Under the pieces are notes generated by a model. That model saw nothing but the letters and a program-made list of their open reading frames with translations, was not told where the DNA came from and searched no databases. A program made the position numbers and the translations under genes. Source: Flavobacterium sp. DG2-3 (GTDB lineage Bacteria > Bacteroidota > Bacteroidia > Flavobacteriales > Flavobacteriaceae). From it: DNA of 64,000 nucleotides. Positions 42,069 through 50,661 of this stretch are shown here, in pieces; position 1 is the stretch's first letter; each line of letters begins with the position of its first letter. The stretch lies in NCBI RefSeq assembly GCF_030730925.1, contig NZ_JAVAMB010000014.1:52252-116251 (forward strand). The letters are read 5' to 3'.

Positions 42069-43235
42069 CTATTTATTTTTCTTTTTATTGAAAATCAGAT
42101 AAAACAGAAATAATATAATCCAAACTGAAATAATTACTACAAAATAAATTCCAATAATATTAGGATGTAAGTAATTCGGTTCGTAAAACAATTTATCCAG
42201 AGTTGTAAATTTTTCTGCTAAAGCTTTCCTGTCAAAATTATTTCTGATCGCATTAAGCGGTTCGTCACGGTTAGCTTTATAATGATAAACATCTTGTGTC
42301 AGCTCTTTCGGAATCAAATTGGTTTCAATATTGTATTTTCTCAAAAGTGTATCCAATTTCTGGAAAGCGTACGTTAGCGAATCTTTCTTAGCATTATACA
42401 ATAATTTATAACGATCCACTGCGGCTTGATACTTTTGTTTATCGAGAGAATCTCCTTTTACAGGATTAAATAAAGACTTATTTTCCAGAAAAATACAAAT
42501 ATCATCATCGTGTTCTGGATGAACAGGGACACTCTTAAAAATAATTTGTGTACTGTCTCCTACAATTCTTTTTGAGATTACTCTTTTGTGTATTTCTTCT
42601 TTATCAAAACCCAGAATATCAAAAATGCTGTCTGCTGTATTTGTTGTTTTGTCAAAAGTGCTTGTTAAAGCCGTTATCGTATCTATACTATAATAATTAG
42701 TTTCTGTAATAGCATATTCACCCGGAACAATAGTGTCTTCTTCTTTTAGTACAGGATAAGGTTTTGGGTATAAAATATTCTCATAATTGAACAATTTCTC
42801 CGAACTATATGACGTATATCCATACAAAAACGGATTTAAAACATTCAGCAGTTTTTTATCCTTATTAAAATCATTTTCAGACAATTCTGTTTTCAGTTTC
42901 GCATTCATTCCGAAACTATAGCTCACAAAAAAGGAAAAAGTCAAAAAGGAAATAAATAGCAGACAAGCGCCAATCTTAAACAAATTTCCTCCTTTATAAT
43001 TTTCTCTAGAATGATTTCGAATCAGAAAAATAAGAAAGAAAAGCAAAAACAAACCACTGACAAAAAAATGCGAAATCGAAACATCATCGTAAAATTTAAA
43101 TCGATAAAATTCGGTGTAGATGTTAATATTTTTAAGCCCTTTGAAGGTTAAATAACCGTATAAAAAATAAGCTAAGTGAATTAAGGCGAGTACAATAACA
43201 GATTTTATAAAATAACGTTGTAGAGTTTTATTCAT
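42069..43235 (-). CDS. Hypothetical membrane protein with large extracytoplasmic domain
   Basis: This 388-residue protein has three N-terminal spans (about 12-30, 53-73 and 85-108), a charged extracytoplasmic domain of about 240 residues with no known motif, and a final span (about 357-378) ending in a short Lys-rich tail. I do not recognise a family. It is alone on its strand, three bases from the convergent 41631 gene, with a repeat just upstream of its start. Confidence 0.7.
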   Translation of the reverse strand: MNKTLQRYFIKSVIVLALIHLAYFLYGYLTFKGLKNINIYTEFYRFKFYDDVSISHFFVSGLFLLFFLIFLIRNHSRENYKGGNLFKIGACLLFISFLTFSFFVSYSFGMNAKLKTELSENDFNKDKKLLNVLNPFLYGYTSYSSEKLFNYENILYPKPYPVLKEEDTIVPGEYAITETNYYSIDTITALTSTFDKTTNTADSIFDILGFDKEEIHKRVISKRIVGDSTQIIFKSVPVHPEHDDDICIFLENKSLFNPVKGDSLDKQKYQAAVDRYKLLYNAKKDSLTYAFQKLDTLLRKYNIETNLIPKELTQDVYHYKANRDEPLNAIRNNFDRKALAEKFTTLDKLFYEPNYLHPNIIGIYFVVIISVWIILFLFYLIFNKKKNK

Positions 43236-43333
43236 TTTTTAAGGTGCTAAGGTTCTAAGATGCTGAGACTAGAAGTATATTTTTGAAGTTTCTAATATAC
43301 TGAAATTTTATTTTAGCATAAAAATATTACAAA

Positions 43334-43368
43334 TAAAAAAGACGTGAAAAAAATCACGTCTTTAAAAA
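43334..43368 (-). terminator. Terminator of the MATE gene
   Basis: AAAGACGTGA and TCACGTCTTT form a 10-bp stem with a T-run on the minus strand. It lies about 130 bases past the MATE stop. Between them is a gene-end repeat (CCTCAGCACCTTAGAACC) and a TTTGTCACTTTG word. Confidence 0.75.
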
Positions 43369-43494
43369 ATTTTGTTACTTGGACATCTGCCAATCTTTGG
43401 TTAGATGCATTGCAGTGCATCTCTACATTCACAGAATCAAAAACCTTTGTCTCTTTGTCACTTTGCACCTCAAAACCTCAGCACCTTAGAACCT

Positions 43495-44916
43495 TTATTT
43501 CGTCAAATCAAACCCCTCTTTAACAATCTCACTTTCAACCTTATCAATCAATTTATTGGTTTTGCCTGTCAATCGTTCTTTTTTCCAATCACCTTTAACA
43601 TACATAATTACGGTAATAAGTGCCGTTACAACAGACGCGATCGGGAAAGCCCACCAAATACCAACTTTTCCTAAAGAGGTATTGTGCGACAAAATAAAAG
43701 CCAACGGAAACTGAATTACCCATTGGGAAACCAAAGTCAAAACCATTGGCAATTTGGTATTTCCAACGGCGCGGAAAACTCCAGTCAAGCAAAGCTGCAA
43801 GCCTAAAAATCCCCAAGAAAGGCATGTAATTCTTAATAATTCTGTTCCTCCTTCAATAACGGCCTGGTCGTTTGGAACGAAAAAAGCAATTAAATGCGGC
43901 GCAAAAATAAAAGCGATAATTCCAAGACCTGTCAATAATCCGAAACCGAGATAAGCACCTAGTTTTGCAATTTCAGTTGCGCGGTCGATATTTCCTGCTC
44001 CAATATTTTGCCCAACTAGAGTCGCAATCGCCATAGATAATCCCAAAGCGGGAATCAGAATCAGCTGAATTAAATTGGAACCTGCTCCGTAAGAAGCGAC
44101 CGTTAAGGTACCAAAGCGAACAATCAAAAACGTAATCGCCATCATTCCTAAGGCACGCATAGACTGTTCTATAGAAGATGGAAAACCAATTTCAAAAGCT
44201 CTTTTTATGTGTTTGTAATCGGGTTTGAAATCGGCAAGACGAATATGAATTCCGTGTTTGCCTCTAAACAGAATTGCAAATCCAATTATAATCGCTAAAA
44301 GCTGCGTCGATAAAGTTGCCAATGCTGCGCCTTTTACGCCCATAGCGGAAATAAAATTCCATCCGTAAATAAACAGCGGATCTAGTGCAAAATTCAAAAT
44401 AACAGTTCCTAAAACAATGTAAACAGGAAGTGTCACACGTCCAACTCCACGCATGATGGATTGGAAAATCATGAATCCAAAACTAAAAACCAAACCGACA
44501 AATCCTACTCGCATGAATCCTAAAGCATCTACATAAACTGCAGGCTCTACCTTTAGCAGATATAAAAAATACGGACTTAAAATATAACCAATAATGGATA
44601 ATACAATAGAAACTATAATCACCATCGACAAAGTTTGTGCGGCAACATGATTAACCATTTTCTGATTTCCTGCTCCAAAATATTGTGCAATTAAAATAGA
44701 ACCTGCAATAGCCAATCCGGTTCCTAAAGCGATGGTTAAAAATATGACAGGCGTACTTATGGAAACTGCCGCAACGGCATCTCCGCCCAAGCGTCCTACC
44801 CAAAAAGCATCTACTAACTGATATGCGGCTTGTAACAAATTAGCAATCATAATTGGAACTGCTAATTTTAATAATGAAGAAAGGATTGGCCCTTCTAACA
44901 ATTCATTTTTTTTCAT
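43495..44916 (-). CDS. MATE family multidrug efflux transporter
   Basis: This 473-residue inner-membrane antiporter has twelve spans and two MATE halves (about 10-220 and 240-450). The first helix has EGPILSSLLKLAVPIMIANLLQAAYQLVDAFWVG (in part), the NorM/DinF-type entry. It exports cationic drugs with Na+ or H+. The MarR gene lies upstream with a 60-base gap holding a palindrome that also occurs in the MarR promoter. The last residues (VESEIVKEGFDLTK) are an ordinary cytoplasmic end. Confidence 0.93.
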   Translation of the reverse strand: MKKNELLEGPILSSLLKLAVPIMIANLLQAAYQLVDAFWVGRLGGDAVAAVSISTPVIFLTIALGTGLAIAGSILIAQYFGAGNQKMVNHVAAQTLSMVIIVSIVLSIIGYILSPYFLYLLKVEPAVYVDALGFMRVGFVGLVFSFGFMIFQSIMRGVGRVTLPVYIVLGTVILNFALDPLFIYGWNFISAMGVKGAALATLSTQLLAIIIGFAILFRGKHGIHIRLADFKPDYKHIKRAFEIGFPSSIEQSMRALGMMAITFLIVRFGTLTVASYGAGSNLIQLILIPALGLSMAIATLVGQNIGAGNIDRATEIAKLGAYLGFGLLTGLGIIAFIFAPHLIAFFVPNDQAVIEGGTELLRITCLSWGFLGLQLCLTGVFRAVGNTKLPMVLTLVSQWVIQFPLAFILSHNTSLGKVGIWWAFPIASVVTALITVIMYVKGDWKKERLTGKTNKLIDKVESEIVKEGFDLTK

Positions 44917-44941
44917 TTATTCGAAATAATTATTTAAAAAT

Positions 44942-44959
44942 AAGTTGACATATCAACTT
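44942..44959 (-). promoter_or_regulatory. MarR-type operator in front of the MATE gene
   Basis: AAGTTGAcataTCAACTT is a perfect 7+7 palindrome 25 bases upstream of the MATE ATG. It shares the TGACA core and TCAACT half with the site in the MarR promoter. Confidence 0.65.
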
Positions 44960-44976
44960 TTAAAGTTCAAAAAAAA

Positions 44977-45453
44977 TTAAAGCGTTTCTAGTTTGTCTGC
45001 ATAAAACTTTACTGCATTCAACGCTTCGATTCTTTCTTTTGGAGAAAAAACAGACATTACTTCTTCTTCTGCCCTTTTCATCAGTGACCGAATGTTTTTA
45101 GCCATTATGATTCCTTCCTCGGTAAGACTTACAATGTTTTTGCGTTTATCCATTTTGTCTTTTACGACCTCAACCAATTTCTTTTTTTCGAGTGCCGAAA
45201 TACTTCTCAAAATAGACGATTTATCACGCATCGTTTTATCTGATAGTTCTCTCTGCGAAAGACTTTTGTGATTCAAAATCATAAGCAACGGTAATTGTTC
45301 CAGCTGCAATGTGATTCCTGCTTCAGTCATTAACGCATTTGTCCGTCTAAAAATTGCTCGTTTTATACGGTTAATCTGAAAGAAGAAACTATCTGATATT
45401 TCTTCTTTCCAAAAATTTGAAAAACTTGCTGTATCGGTATGTTTTTTTTCCAT
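44977..45453 (-). CDS. MarR family repressor
   Basis: This 158-residue winged-helix regulator has the recognition region LSQRELSDKTMRDKSSILRSIS (about 75-96), a wing KKKLVEVVKDKMDKRKNIVSL, and dimer helices at both ends. It is the first gene of a two-gene unit with the MATE pump and likely represses both until a drug binds. Operators at 45474 and 44942 support this. The start codon is only four bases from its -7 box, which implies a nearly leaderless message. Confidence 0.92.
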   Translation of the reverse strand: MEKKHTDTASFSNFWKEEISDSFFFQINRIKRAIFRRTNALMTEAGITLQLEQLPLLMILNHKSLSQRELSDKTMRDKSSILRSISALEKKKLVEVVKDKMDKRKNIVSLTEEGIIMAKNIRSLMKRAEEEVMSVFSPKERIEALNAVKFYADKLETL

Positions 45454-45457
45454 GAGG

Positions 45458-45488
45458 CAAATTTACAAAAAAGAGTGACATGTCAACT
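45458..45488 (-). promoter_or_regulatory. MarR promoter with overlapping operator
   Basis: On the minus strand TTG (45484-45486) and TAAATTTG (45458-45465) are 18 bases apart, a full Bacteroidota promoter. The palindrome around TGACATGTCA (45474-45488) covers the -33 box, so bound repressor would shut the promoter. Confidence 0.75.
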
Positions 45489-45628
45489 ATTTTTAAAAAC
45501 AAATTCTTATTTTACTGATAACCAAATGATTTCCAAAAATAATTCAATACAAAAAAGAAAAATGAAAGATAATTTTCGCTAACTTTAATTGTTAAAATTT
45601 ACCTAATAAAACTTAAAAAACCAATCTG

Positions 45629-46543
45629 ATGAAAAATTTCCTATTTCTCTTGATGCTAACATTTTTTTGGATTCCGGTAAACGCTCAGAATGTTGCAGAT
45701 AATATTTCGAGCGAAAGCTTAACAATCTCTAAAACTTCCGACGAAGAATTTCAAGACAGCTATGCAGACGATTTGCCTTGGCATGCAAGACGATTTAAAG
45801 TAACTGCGGGTGCTTTTTTTCCTATTAACAATACCGAAATTCGTGTTGATGGCAATAATGGTAACATTGGTACAAAAATCGATCTTGAAGACGATTTAGG
45901 TTTTAATAAATCGAGTTCTTCTTTTATGGGAACTTTTGACTGGAGAATTTCAAGAAGATCCAGATTAGGAGCTGAATATTTTGTTTTGAACAGAAGCTCT
46001 ACCAAAACTTTAGAAAGGGAAATTAATTTTGGAGATCATACTTACGATGTAAACGCAAGAGTAACGGCTTTCTTTGACATACAAATTGCCAGAATTGCTT
46101 ATGGATATGCGATTATCTCGAAACCTAAATACGAAGCGGGTTTACTTATTGGAGCGCATGTGCTTTTTGGTGATTTAGGTATGCGTCTTGATACTCAACA
46201 AACTAGCCAAGAAATAAGAGATAATTTCAGTTTTACCGCTCCTCTCCCTGATCTTGGTATTTGGGGTGAATTTGTTTTGGGAAAACGTGTAGGGCTTTAT
46301 GCTAATGTTAATTATTTGGCCGCTAAAATTGATAATATAGATGGACACATTATAAGTTACGGACTTTCTGTTTTGTATAATGTGCATCAAAACTTTAGCC
46401 TTAATGCTGGCTACACTGGTTTAAATTTTAAAGTAGATGCTGTTGGAAAACGTTTTAACGGCGATTTAAAATGGGGCTATAATGGACCAACGATTACAGC
46501 TGTTTATACCTTTGGAAATCATGTGAAGCTTTATAAGCATTGA
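45629..46543 (+). CDS. Outer membrane beta-barrel protein
   Basis: This 304-residue protein has a signal peptide (LLMLTFFWIPVNAQ). After an acidic linker it has alternating strands with aromatic ends (WHARRFKVTAGAFFPINNTEI, RLGAEYFVLN, NFSLNAGYTGLNF) and ends GPTITAVYTFGNHVKLYKH. It is most like an eight- to twelve-strand outer membrane protein. No known ligand motif is present. It is transcribed alone, divergent from the MarR gene. Confidence 0.8.
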   Translation: MKNFLFLLMLTFFWIPVNAQNVADNISSESLTISKTSDEEFQDSYADDLPWHARRFKVTAGAFFPINNTEIRVDGNNGNIGTKIDLEDDLGFNKSSSSFMGTFDWRISRRSRLGAEYFVLNRSSTKTLEREINFGDHTYDVNARVTAFFDIQIARIAYGYAIISKPKYEAGLLIGAHVLFGDLGMRLDTQQTSQEIRDNFSFTAPLPDLGIWGEFVLGKRVGLYANVNYLAAKIDNIDGHIISYGLSVLYNVHQNFSLNAGYTGLNFKVDAVGKRFNGDLKWGYNGPTITAVYTFGNHVKLYKH

Positions 46544-47135
46544 GGTTCTAAGGTGCTGAGATGCTAAGGTTCTAAGTTTTTTTTACCGCTAAGAATGCAA
46601 AGAATTACGCAAGGTTCGCAAAGCTTTTATGCAAAGCTTTCTAACTAAACAAAATATTCTCGCAAAGACGCGAAGGCGCAAAGTTTTTTTGCCACAAATT
46701 CCACAAATTTTCGCTAATTTTCGTGTATTTATGGCCTCATTTTTTGTCTTCCTGAGCGAAGTCGAAGGACACGCAAGAAACTCCGCAACGATAATAAAAA
46801 TTTGTGAAATTTGTGAAATTTTTGGCTAAAAAAAAAATCAGCGCAAACATATCAATAAAGCTTTGCGACTTTGCGTCTTTGCGAGATTAAAATTCAGTAT
46901 AACGATAAAACTTTGCGAACTTAATTTCTAGAACCTGCATCGGCTTTAAAAAAACATCTTTGCGCACTTTGCGTTAAAAAAAAAACACAATCTGCATCAA
47001 AAAAACAAACCCGACCTCGTAAACGAAATCGGGTTTATTACCAAACTTAAACTTACTTAACTTAACTCAAAATAAAACTTTATAAACATAGAATCTTAGA
47101 AGCTCAGAACCTCAATATCTTAGAATCTTAAAAAA
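46544..47135. other. Repeat-rich stretch downstream of the barrel and GH97 genes
   Basis: 46541-46580 has gene-end repeat words (GGTTCTAAGGTGCTGAGATG). 46600-46700 has GCAAAGACGCGAAGGCGCAA words. 46745-46790 is a single family 2 arm (TTCCTGAGCGAAGTCGAAGG). 46860-46980 is more of the same GCGACTTTGCG type. No gene is supported. Confidence 0.6.
47007..47036 (-). terminator. Terminator of the polysaccharide utilisation operon
   Basis: AAACCCGA and TCGGGTTT form an 8-bp outer stem with an inner TCGT/ACGA pairing. On the minus strand a T-run follows. It lies 100 bases past the GH97 stop. Confidence 0.75.
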
Positions 47136-49154
47136 TCATTTTTCTATTGGAGAAAATTTTATTGCTGTTCCTCCACCAGCTGCCAATTTGATATCTAAAA
47201 CAGTTTTGCTGTTTACTTTTTGTTTGGAGATTGTAACGGGATACGGATTTGTTTTATAATTTGCTCCTTCTCCGTCTGCATAAATTTCTGCTTCGTATTC
47301 TTTGTTTTTATCTAAAAACGAAAGCGCTACTTTCAGCTCTCTGGCATTTCTATTGGTAATCGAACCTAAATACCAGTTTTTCTCCTCCCAGTCTTTACGG
47401 GCGATTGTAGTGTATTCTCCAATTTTAGAATCCAAAACTTTGGTATCTGACCAAGTGCATGGCACGTCTTTTACAAATTGAAACTCTGGTTTTCCTTCAT
47501 AATTTTCAGGTAAATCTGAAGCCATTTGCAACGGACTGAAAATAATCACGTACAACGCCAATTGATTTGCCAAAGTGGTCTGTACTTTTGCACCAGACGG
47601 CGTTTTGTAATCAAAATTGAAGTTACCTGGCGTGTAATCAAACGGACCTGAAAGCATTCTTGTAAAAGGCAAAGTTGTTAAATGCTCTGGCGTATTTCCT
47701 CCATCTACAGACCATGCATTGTATTCTTGTCCTCTACCGCCTTCTTGCGACATAAAGTTTGGATACGTACGCTGTAAACCAGTTCCTTTCATTGGTTCAT
47801 GGTTATCAATCATGATATGATATTTTGCTGCCGTTTCCATTACTTTTCTGTAATGACGCGCTCCGTATTGGCTGTCGTGCCATTCTTTTTTATCCAGATA
47901 TTTGTTTACGTAACCCGTTTTAACGGAATTCACTCCCATTTTCTGATACAGTTTGAAAGCATCTTCCAACTGGTTTTCATAGTTTTTGGTTGCTCCAGCC
48001 GTTTCGTGATGTCCAATTAAACGAACATTTTTCATAGCGGCATATTTGGTAATTTCTTCCAAATTAAAATCTGGATACGCTTTTGTAAAACTAAAAGCAG
48101 AACCATCAGCTGTCCAGTCACCGTCCCAGCCTTCGTTCCAGCCTTCTACTAGAACGCCGTCAAAATTGTTTTTCGCAGCAAAATCAATATATTCTTTTGT
48201 GTTTTTGGTTGTCGCGCCATGTTTTGGGCCTTGTCCCCAAGTATATTTTTCTAAATGCATTCCCCACCAGATTCCGATATATTTGGAAGGTGTAATCCAA
48301 GATAAATCTTCAATTTTGGATGGTTCGTTTAGGTTTAGCATAATAGTAGAAGTGGCTACTTCACCTGGATTTTTACCCACAACAATCGTTCTCCAAGGCG
48401 TTTTAAAAGGCGTTTCTGCATATACTTTTACACCATCAGCCCACGGCACTAGATCACTTTTATATTGTTTATCAGTAGTTTTTAATAACGTCATTGAGGC
48501 AAAATCAGTTAAATTGGCTTCGTGAATCGCAACATACAATTTGTCTTTCGTTTCAAAAGTGGCTGGTGTATTAATGGTATCGGTTTTACTCATTAAGGTT
48601 TTGCGGTATTCGCTTTCGTAATAACTATTTTCACGGTGCACCGGAATCCACCAAACTTCGTTATTGTCTTTAAAAGTAAATTGCGTAACCTCATTAGAGA
48701 TTTTGACTTTTCCTAAATGCGGCTGTTTTGGAAATTCATAACGGAATCCAATACCATCGTCAAAAACTCTAAAAATAATATCAACCAAACGCTCCTCGCC
48801 TTTTGCTTCTTTTAAGTGAACAATCAGTTCGTTATGATGATCTCTTACTTTTTTGAATTCGCCCCAAGGCTGTTCCCAAGTTTCATCTGCCGATTTTTCT
48901 TCAGTAGAAACCACTTCAAAACCATCGGTCATTTTAGCTAATCCTTGAAATTCAAATCCCATAAGAGAAGGTTCAATAACCGATTTTCCGTTAGAAGAAA
49001 AACTATATTGAGGCTGTCCAGAAGGAGTTAATTCAAAAGTTAATTCGGAGATCTTTTCAGGAGAACTGATTTTATACGTTTTTTTAGTACTGCAGGCCAT
49101 AGCGAGCATCGATGCAAAAGCCATTAGACAGTATCTATATTTTCTGTTTTTCAT
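47136..49154 (-). CDS. susB: GH97 alpha-glucosidase (SusB-like) lipoprotein
   Basis: This is a 672-residue enzyme with a lipoprotein signal (MLAMAC, Cys21). It has an N-terminal beta-sandwich (to about 280), a TIM barrel and a C-terminal beta domain. Catalytic residues fit the inverting SusB subgroup: Glu384 in GHHE, Glu453 in NHEP, Glu471 and Glu477 in SQEGGRGQE. These spacings (69, 18, 6) equal those I recall for SusB E439, E508, E526 and E532. The Asp nucleophile of the retaining alpha-galactosidase subgroup is absent (VKTGY has Gly). It should cut alpha-glucosides released by surface enzymes. Confidence 0.9.
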   Translation of the reverse strand: MKNRKYRYCLMAFASMLAMACSTKKTYKISSPEKISELTFELTPSGQPQYSFSSNGKSVIEPSLMGFEFQGLAKMTDGFEVVSTEEKSADETWEQPWGEFKKVRDHHNELIVHLKEAKGEERLVDIIFRVFDDGIGFRYEFPKQPHLGKVKISNEVTQFTFKDNNEVWWIPVHRENSYYESEYRKTLMSKTDTINTPATFETKDKLYVAIHEANLTDFASMTLLKTTDKQYKSDLVPWADGVKVYAETPFKTPWRTIVVGKNPGEVATSTIMLNLNEPSKIEDLSWITPSKYIGIWWGMHLEKYTWGQGPKHGATTKNTKEYIDFAAKNNFDGVLVEGWNEGWDGDWTADGSAFSFTKAYPDFNLEEITKYAAMKNVRLIGHHETAGATKNYENQLEDAFKLYQKMGVNSVKTGYVNKYLDKKEWHDSQYGARHYRKVMETAAKYHIMIDNHEPMKGTGLQRTYPNFMSQEGGRGQEYNAWSVDGGNTPEHLTTLPFTRMLSGPFDYTPGNFNFDYKTPSGAKVQTTLANQLALYVIIFSPLQMASDLPENYEGKPEFQFVKDVPCTWSDTKVLDSKIGEYTTIARKDWEEKNWYLGSITNRNARELKVALSFLDKNKEYEAEIYADGEGANYKTNPYPVTISKQKVNSKTVLDIKLAAGGGTAIKFSPIEK

Positions 49155-49179
49155 TATTTAAATTGTATTAATTACAGCT

Positions 49180-50424
49180 CTATTTTATTTCGCTTATTAC
49201 TTGTTTTGCTTTTGCTGGCTGCATAGAAACAAAATAGTTAAATGCTTGGTCGAGTTTTTTCTGAGCTTCTGCATTTCCTTTTTTCTGCACGCGCAAATCA
49301 TACAATTTGCTGATTTCTGCAAAAACGCTTTCTGTACTTTTTACCCCAGCAAAAGTTTTGATTTTTTCGATAAAAGAATATCCAAATTCAACAGTTGGTT
49401 CAATCATGGTTCCTTCTCCGAAATCATTCCACGTAATCAGCTGCAGGTAATTTACATTGGCATTTTTTGCTAAAGCTAAAGTTTCGTCCAATGTTGCTCC
49501 GTTATTGTGTTCAATTGTCCATCCAATGGCTGCACCACCTCCGCCTTGAGCGTAAAAATCTTTAAAACCAGGATAAGCACTTCCCATTGCAACACCCAAT
49601 TTTGGTTTAGTATTGGTGTAGAAATTGGTTAGATAGCTATTGTCTTTGTATACCCAAGCATATTCGCCAGAAGCATTATCTCCTGCTTTTACAGAATGAT
49701 CCCAAAGTGTTAGGAAAGTCGGTTTTACCGTCAGCGTATTAAAGACATTGGTCCATTCTGCGGGAGTCTGCAAAACGATTGGTCCAAAATTCATTAAAAG
49801 CGGTTTGCCATTAATTTTAATATAATTAGCATCAGAAAAATAATTATTTTGTACATAAGCTAAATCTGTTTTGGCGGCGCCAGTTACCGAAATTGCTTTT
49901 CCAGCATTTACAACATTGGTCAAAAATCGGTCTTCATAAACAATAGCATATTCTAAACCTACTTTGTCGAGCATTTCGATAAGCTGATCTGTATTTTCTT
50001 TAATCATTCCGTAATCGTTGACATCGTAAGTGCCGTACCAATCGATCAGAATTCCATCAATTCCTGAATATTTCATCAACAGTAAATGATTTTCGATCAC
50101 ATTTTTATCGCCTGAGTGATAAGGTCCAATCAGCGGATAATAGTGCGATGCAATTTCTCTTCGGCCGTTTGCTCCTACGTTATTCGGATTTTTGTTTGCC
50201 ATTGTCCAGTGATATCCCCATTTTTTATCGGCACTGCTTTCGTTGGTTTCAAACCAAGGCATGTAATGCATATAAATTTTGGTGCTGTTGGTTTTCTCAA
50301 TCGCAACTGGCGCTGTAACTTCTGGTTCTATAGGTGGATCTGAGCCTTTGTCATCGCTGCTGCATCCAGCAACCATCACAATGCTCATCAAACCAAAAAC
50401 CAATGATGTGATATATCTTTTCAT
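49180..50424 (-). CDS. GH99/GH71-like glycoside hydrolase lipoprotein
   Basis: This 414-residue protein has a lipoprotein signal (MSIVMVAGC, Cys21) and a TIM-barrel pattern of the GH71/GH99-like group: YMHYMPWFET near 51-60, GIDGILIDWYG at 121-131, and ITWNDFGEGTMIEP near 336-349 with probable catalytic acids. Group members cut alpha-mannans or alpha-glucans, many from inside the chain. It lies between GH97 (25-base gap) and SusD, so it is part of the same operon. The substrate is not set by sequence alone. Confidence 0.83.
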   Translation of the reverse strand: MKRYITSLVFGLMSIVMVAGCSSDDKGSDPPIEPEVTAPVAIEKTNSTKIYMHYMPWFETNESSADKKWGYHWTMANKNPNNVGANGRREIASHYYPLIGPYHSGDKNVIENHLLLMKYSGIDGILIDWYGTYDVNDYGMIKENTDQLIEMLDKVGLEYAIVYEDRFLTNVVNAGKAISVTGAAKTDLAYVQNNYFSDANYIKINGKPLLMNFGPIVLQTPAEWTNVFNTLTVKPTFLTLWDHSVKAGDNASGEYAWVYKDNSYLTNFYTNTKPKLGVAMGSAYPGFKDFYAQGGGGAAIGWTIEHNNGATLDETLALAKNANVNYLQLITWNDFGEGTMIEPTVEFGYSFIEKIKTFAGVKSTESVFAEISKLYDLRVQKKGNAEAQKKLDQAFNYFVSMQPAKAKQVISEIK

Positions 50425-50457
50425 ATTGATTTAATATTTAAAGGATTTAAAAAATTT

Positions 50458-50566
50458 GTTTCACGCAGATTTAAAAAAGATTTTAGCAGATCTATTAAGA
50501 TTAAATATTATTTAATCTAAAAAAATCTGTTTCAATCTGCAATAATCTGCTAAATCTGCGTGAAAC
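50458..50566. repeat. Intergenic inverted repeat GTTTCACGCAGATTTA
   Basis: GTTTCACGCAGATTTA (50458-50473) is exactly mirrored at 50551-50566. The loop is AT-rich with AGCAGAT/ATCTGCT words. Related single words occur near 13320. It lies inside the polysaccharide operon, between susD and the GH99-like gene. Confidence 0.75.
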
Positions 50567-50606
50567 AAAATCACTTTAATGTTTAAGCTAAAAACTGTAA
50601 ATCTTT

Positions 50607-50653
50607 AAAAACATGTCAGCCTTCCACGACTAACCAACATGGAAGACTGACAT
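50607..50653 (-). terminator. Intra-operon hairpin after susD
   Basis: ATGTCAGcCTTCCA (50613-50626) pairs with TGGAAGaCTGACAT (50640-50653), a 14-bp stem with one mismatch. On the minus strand it is followed by GTTTTTAAAG. Its place between susD and the hydrolases suggests partial termination or message protection for susCD. Confidence 0.65.
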
Positions 50654-50661
50654 TTAAGAAT

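Noticed and set aside
46629..46829. 66-codon ORF between repeats
   Set aside because: It consists of gene-end words and a family 2 arm.
48046..48525. 159-codon plus-strand ORF inside the GH97 gene
   Set aside because: It lies antisense to a well-supported enzyme with catalytic residues in place, and has no start context or family pattern.
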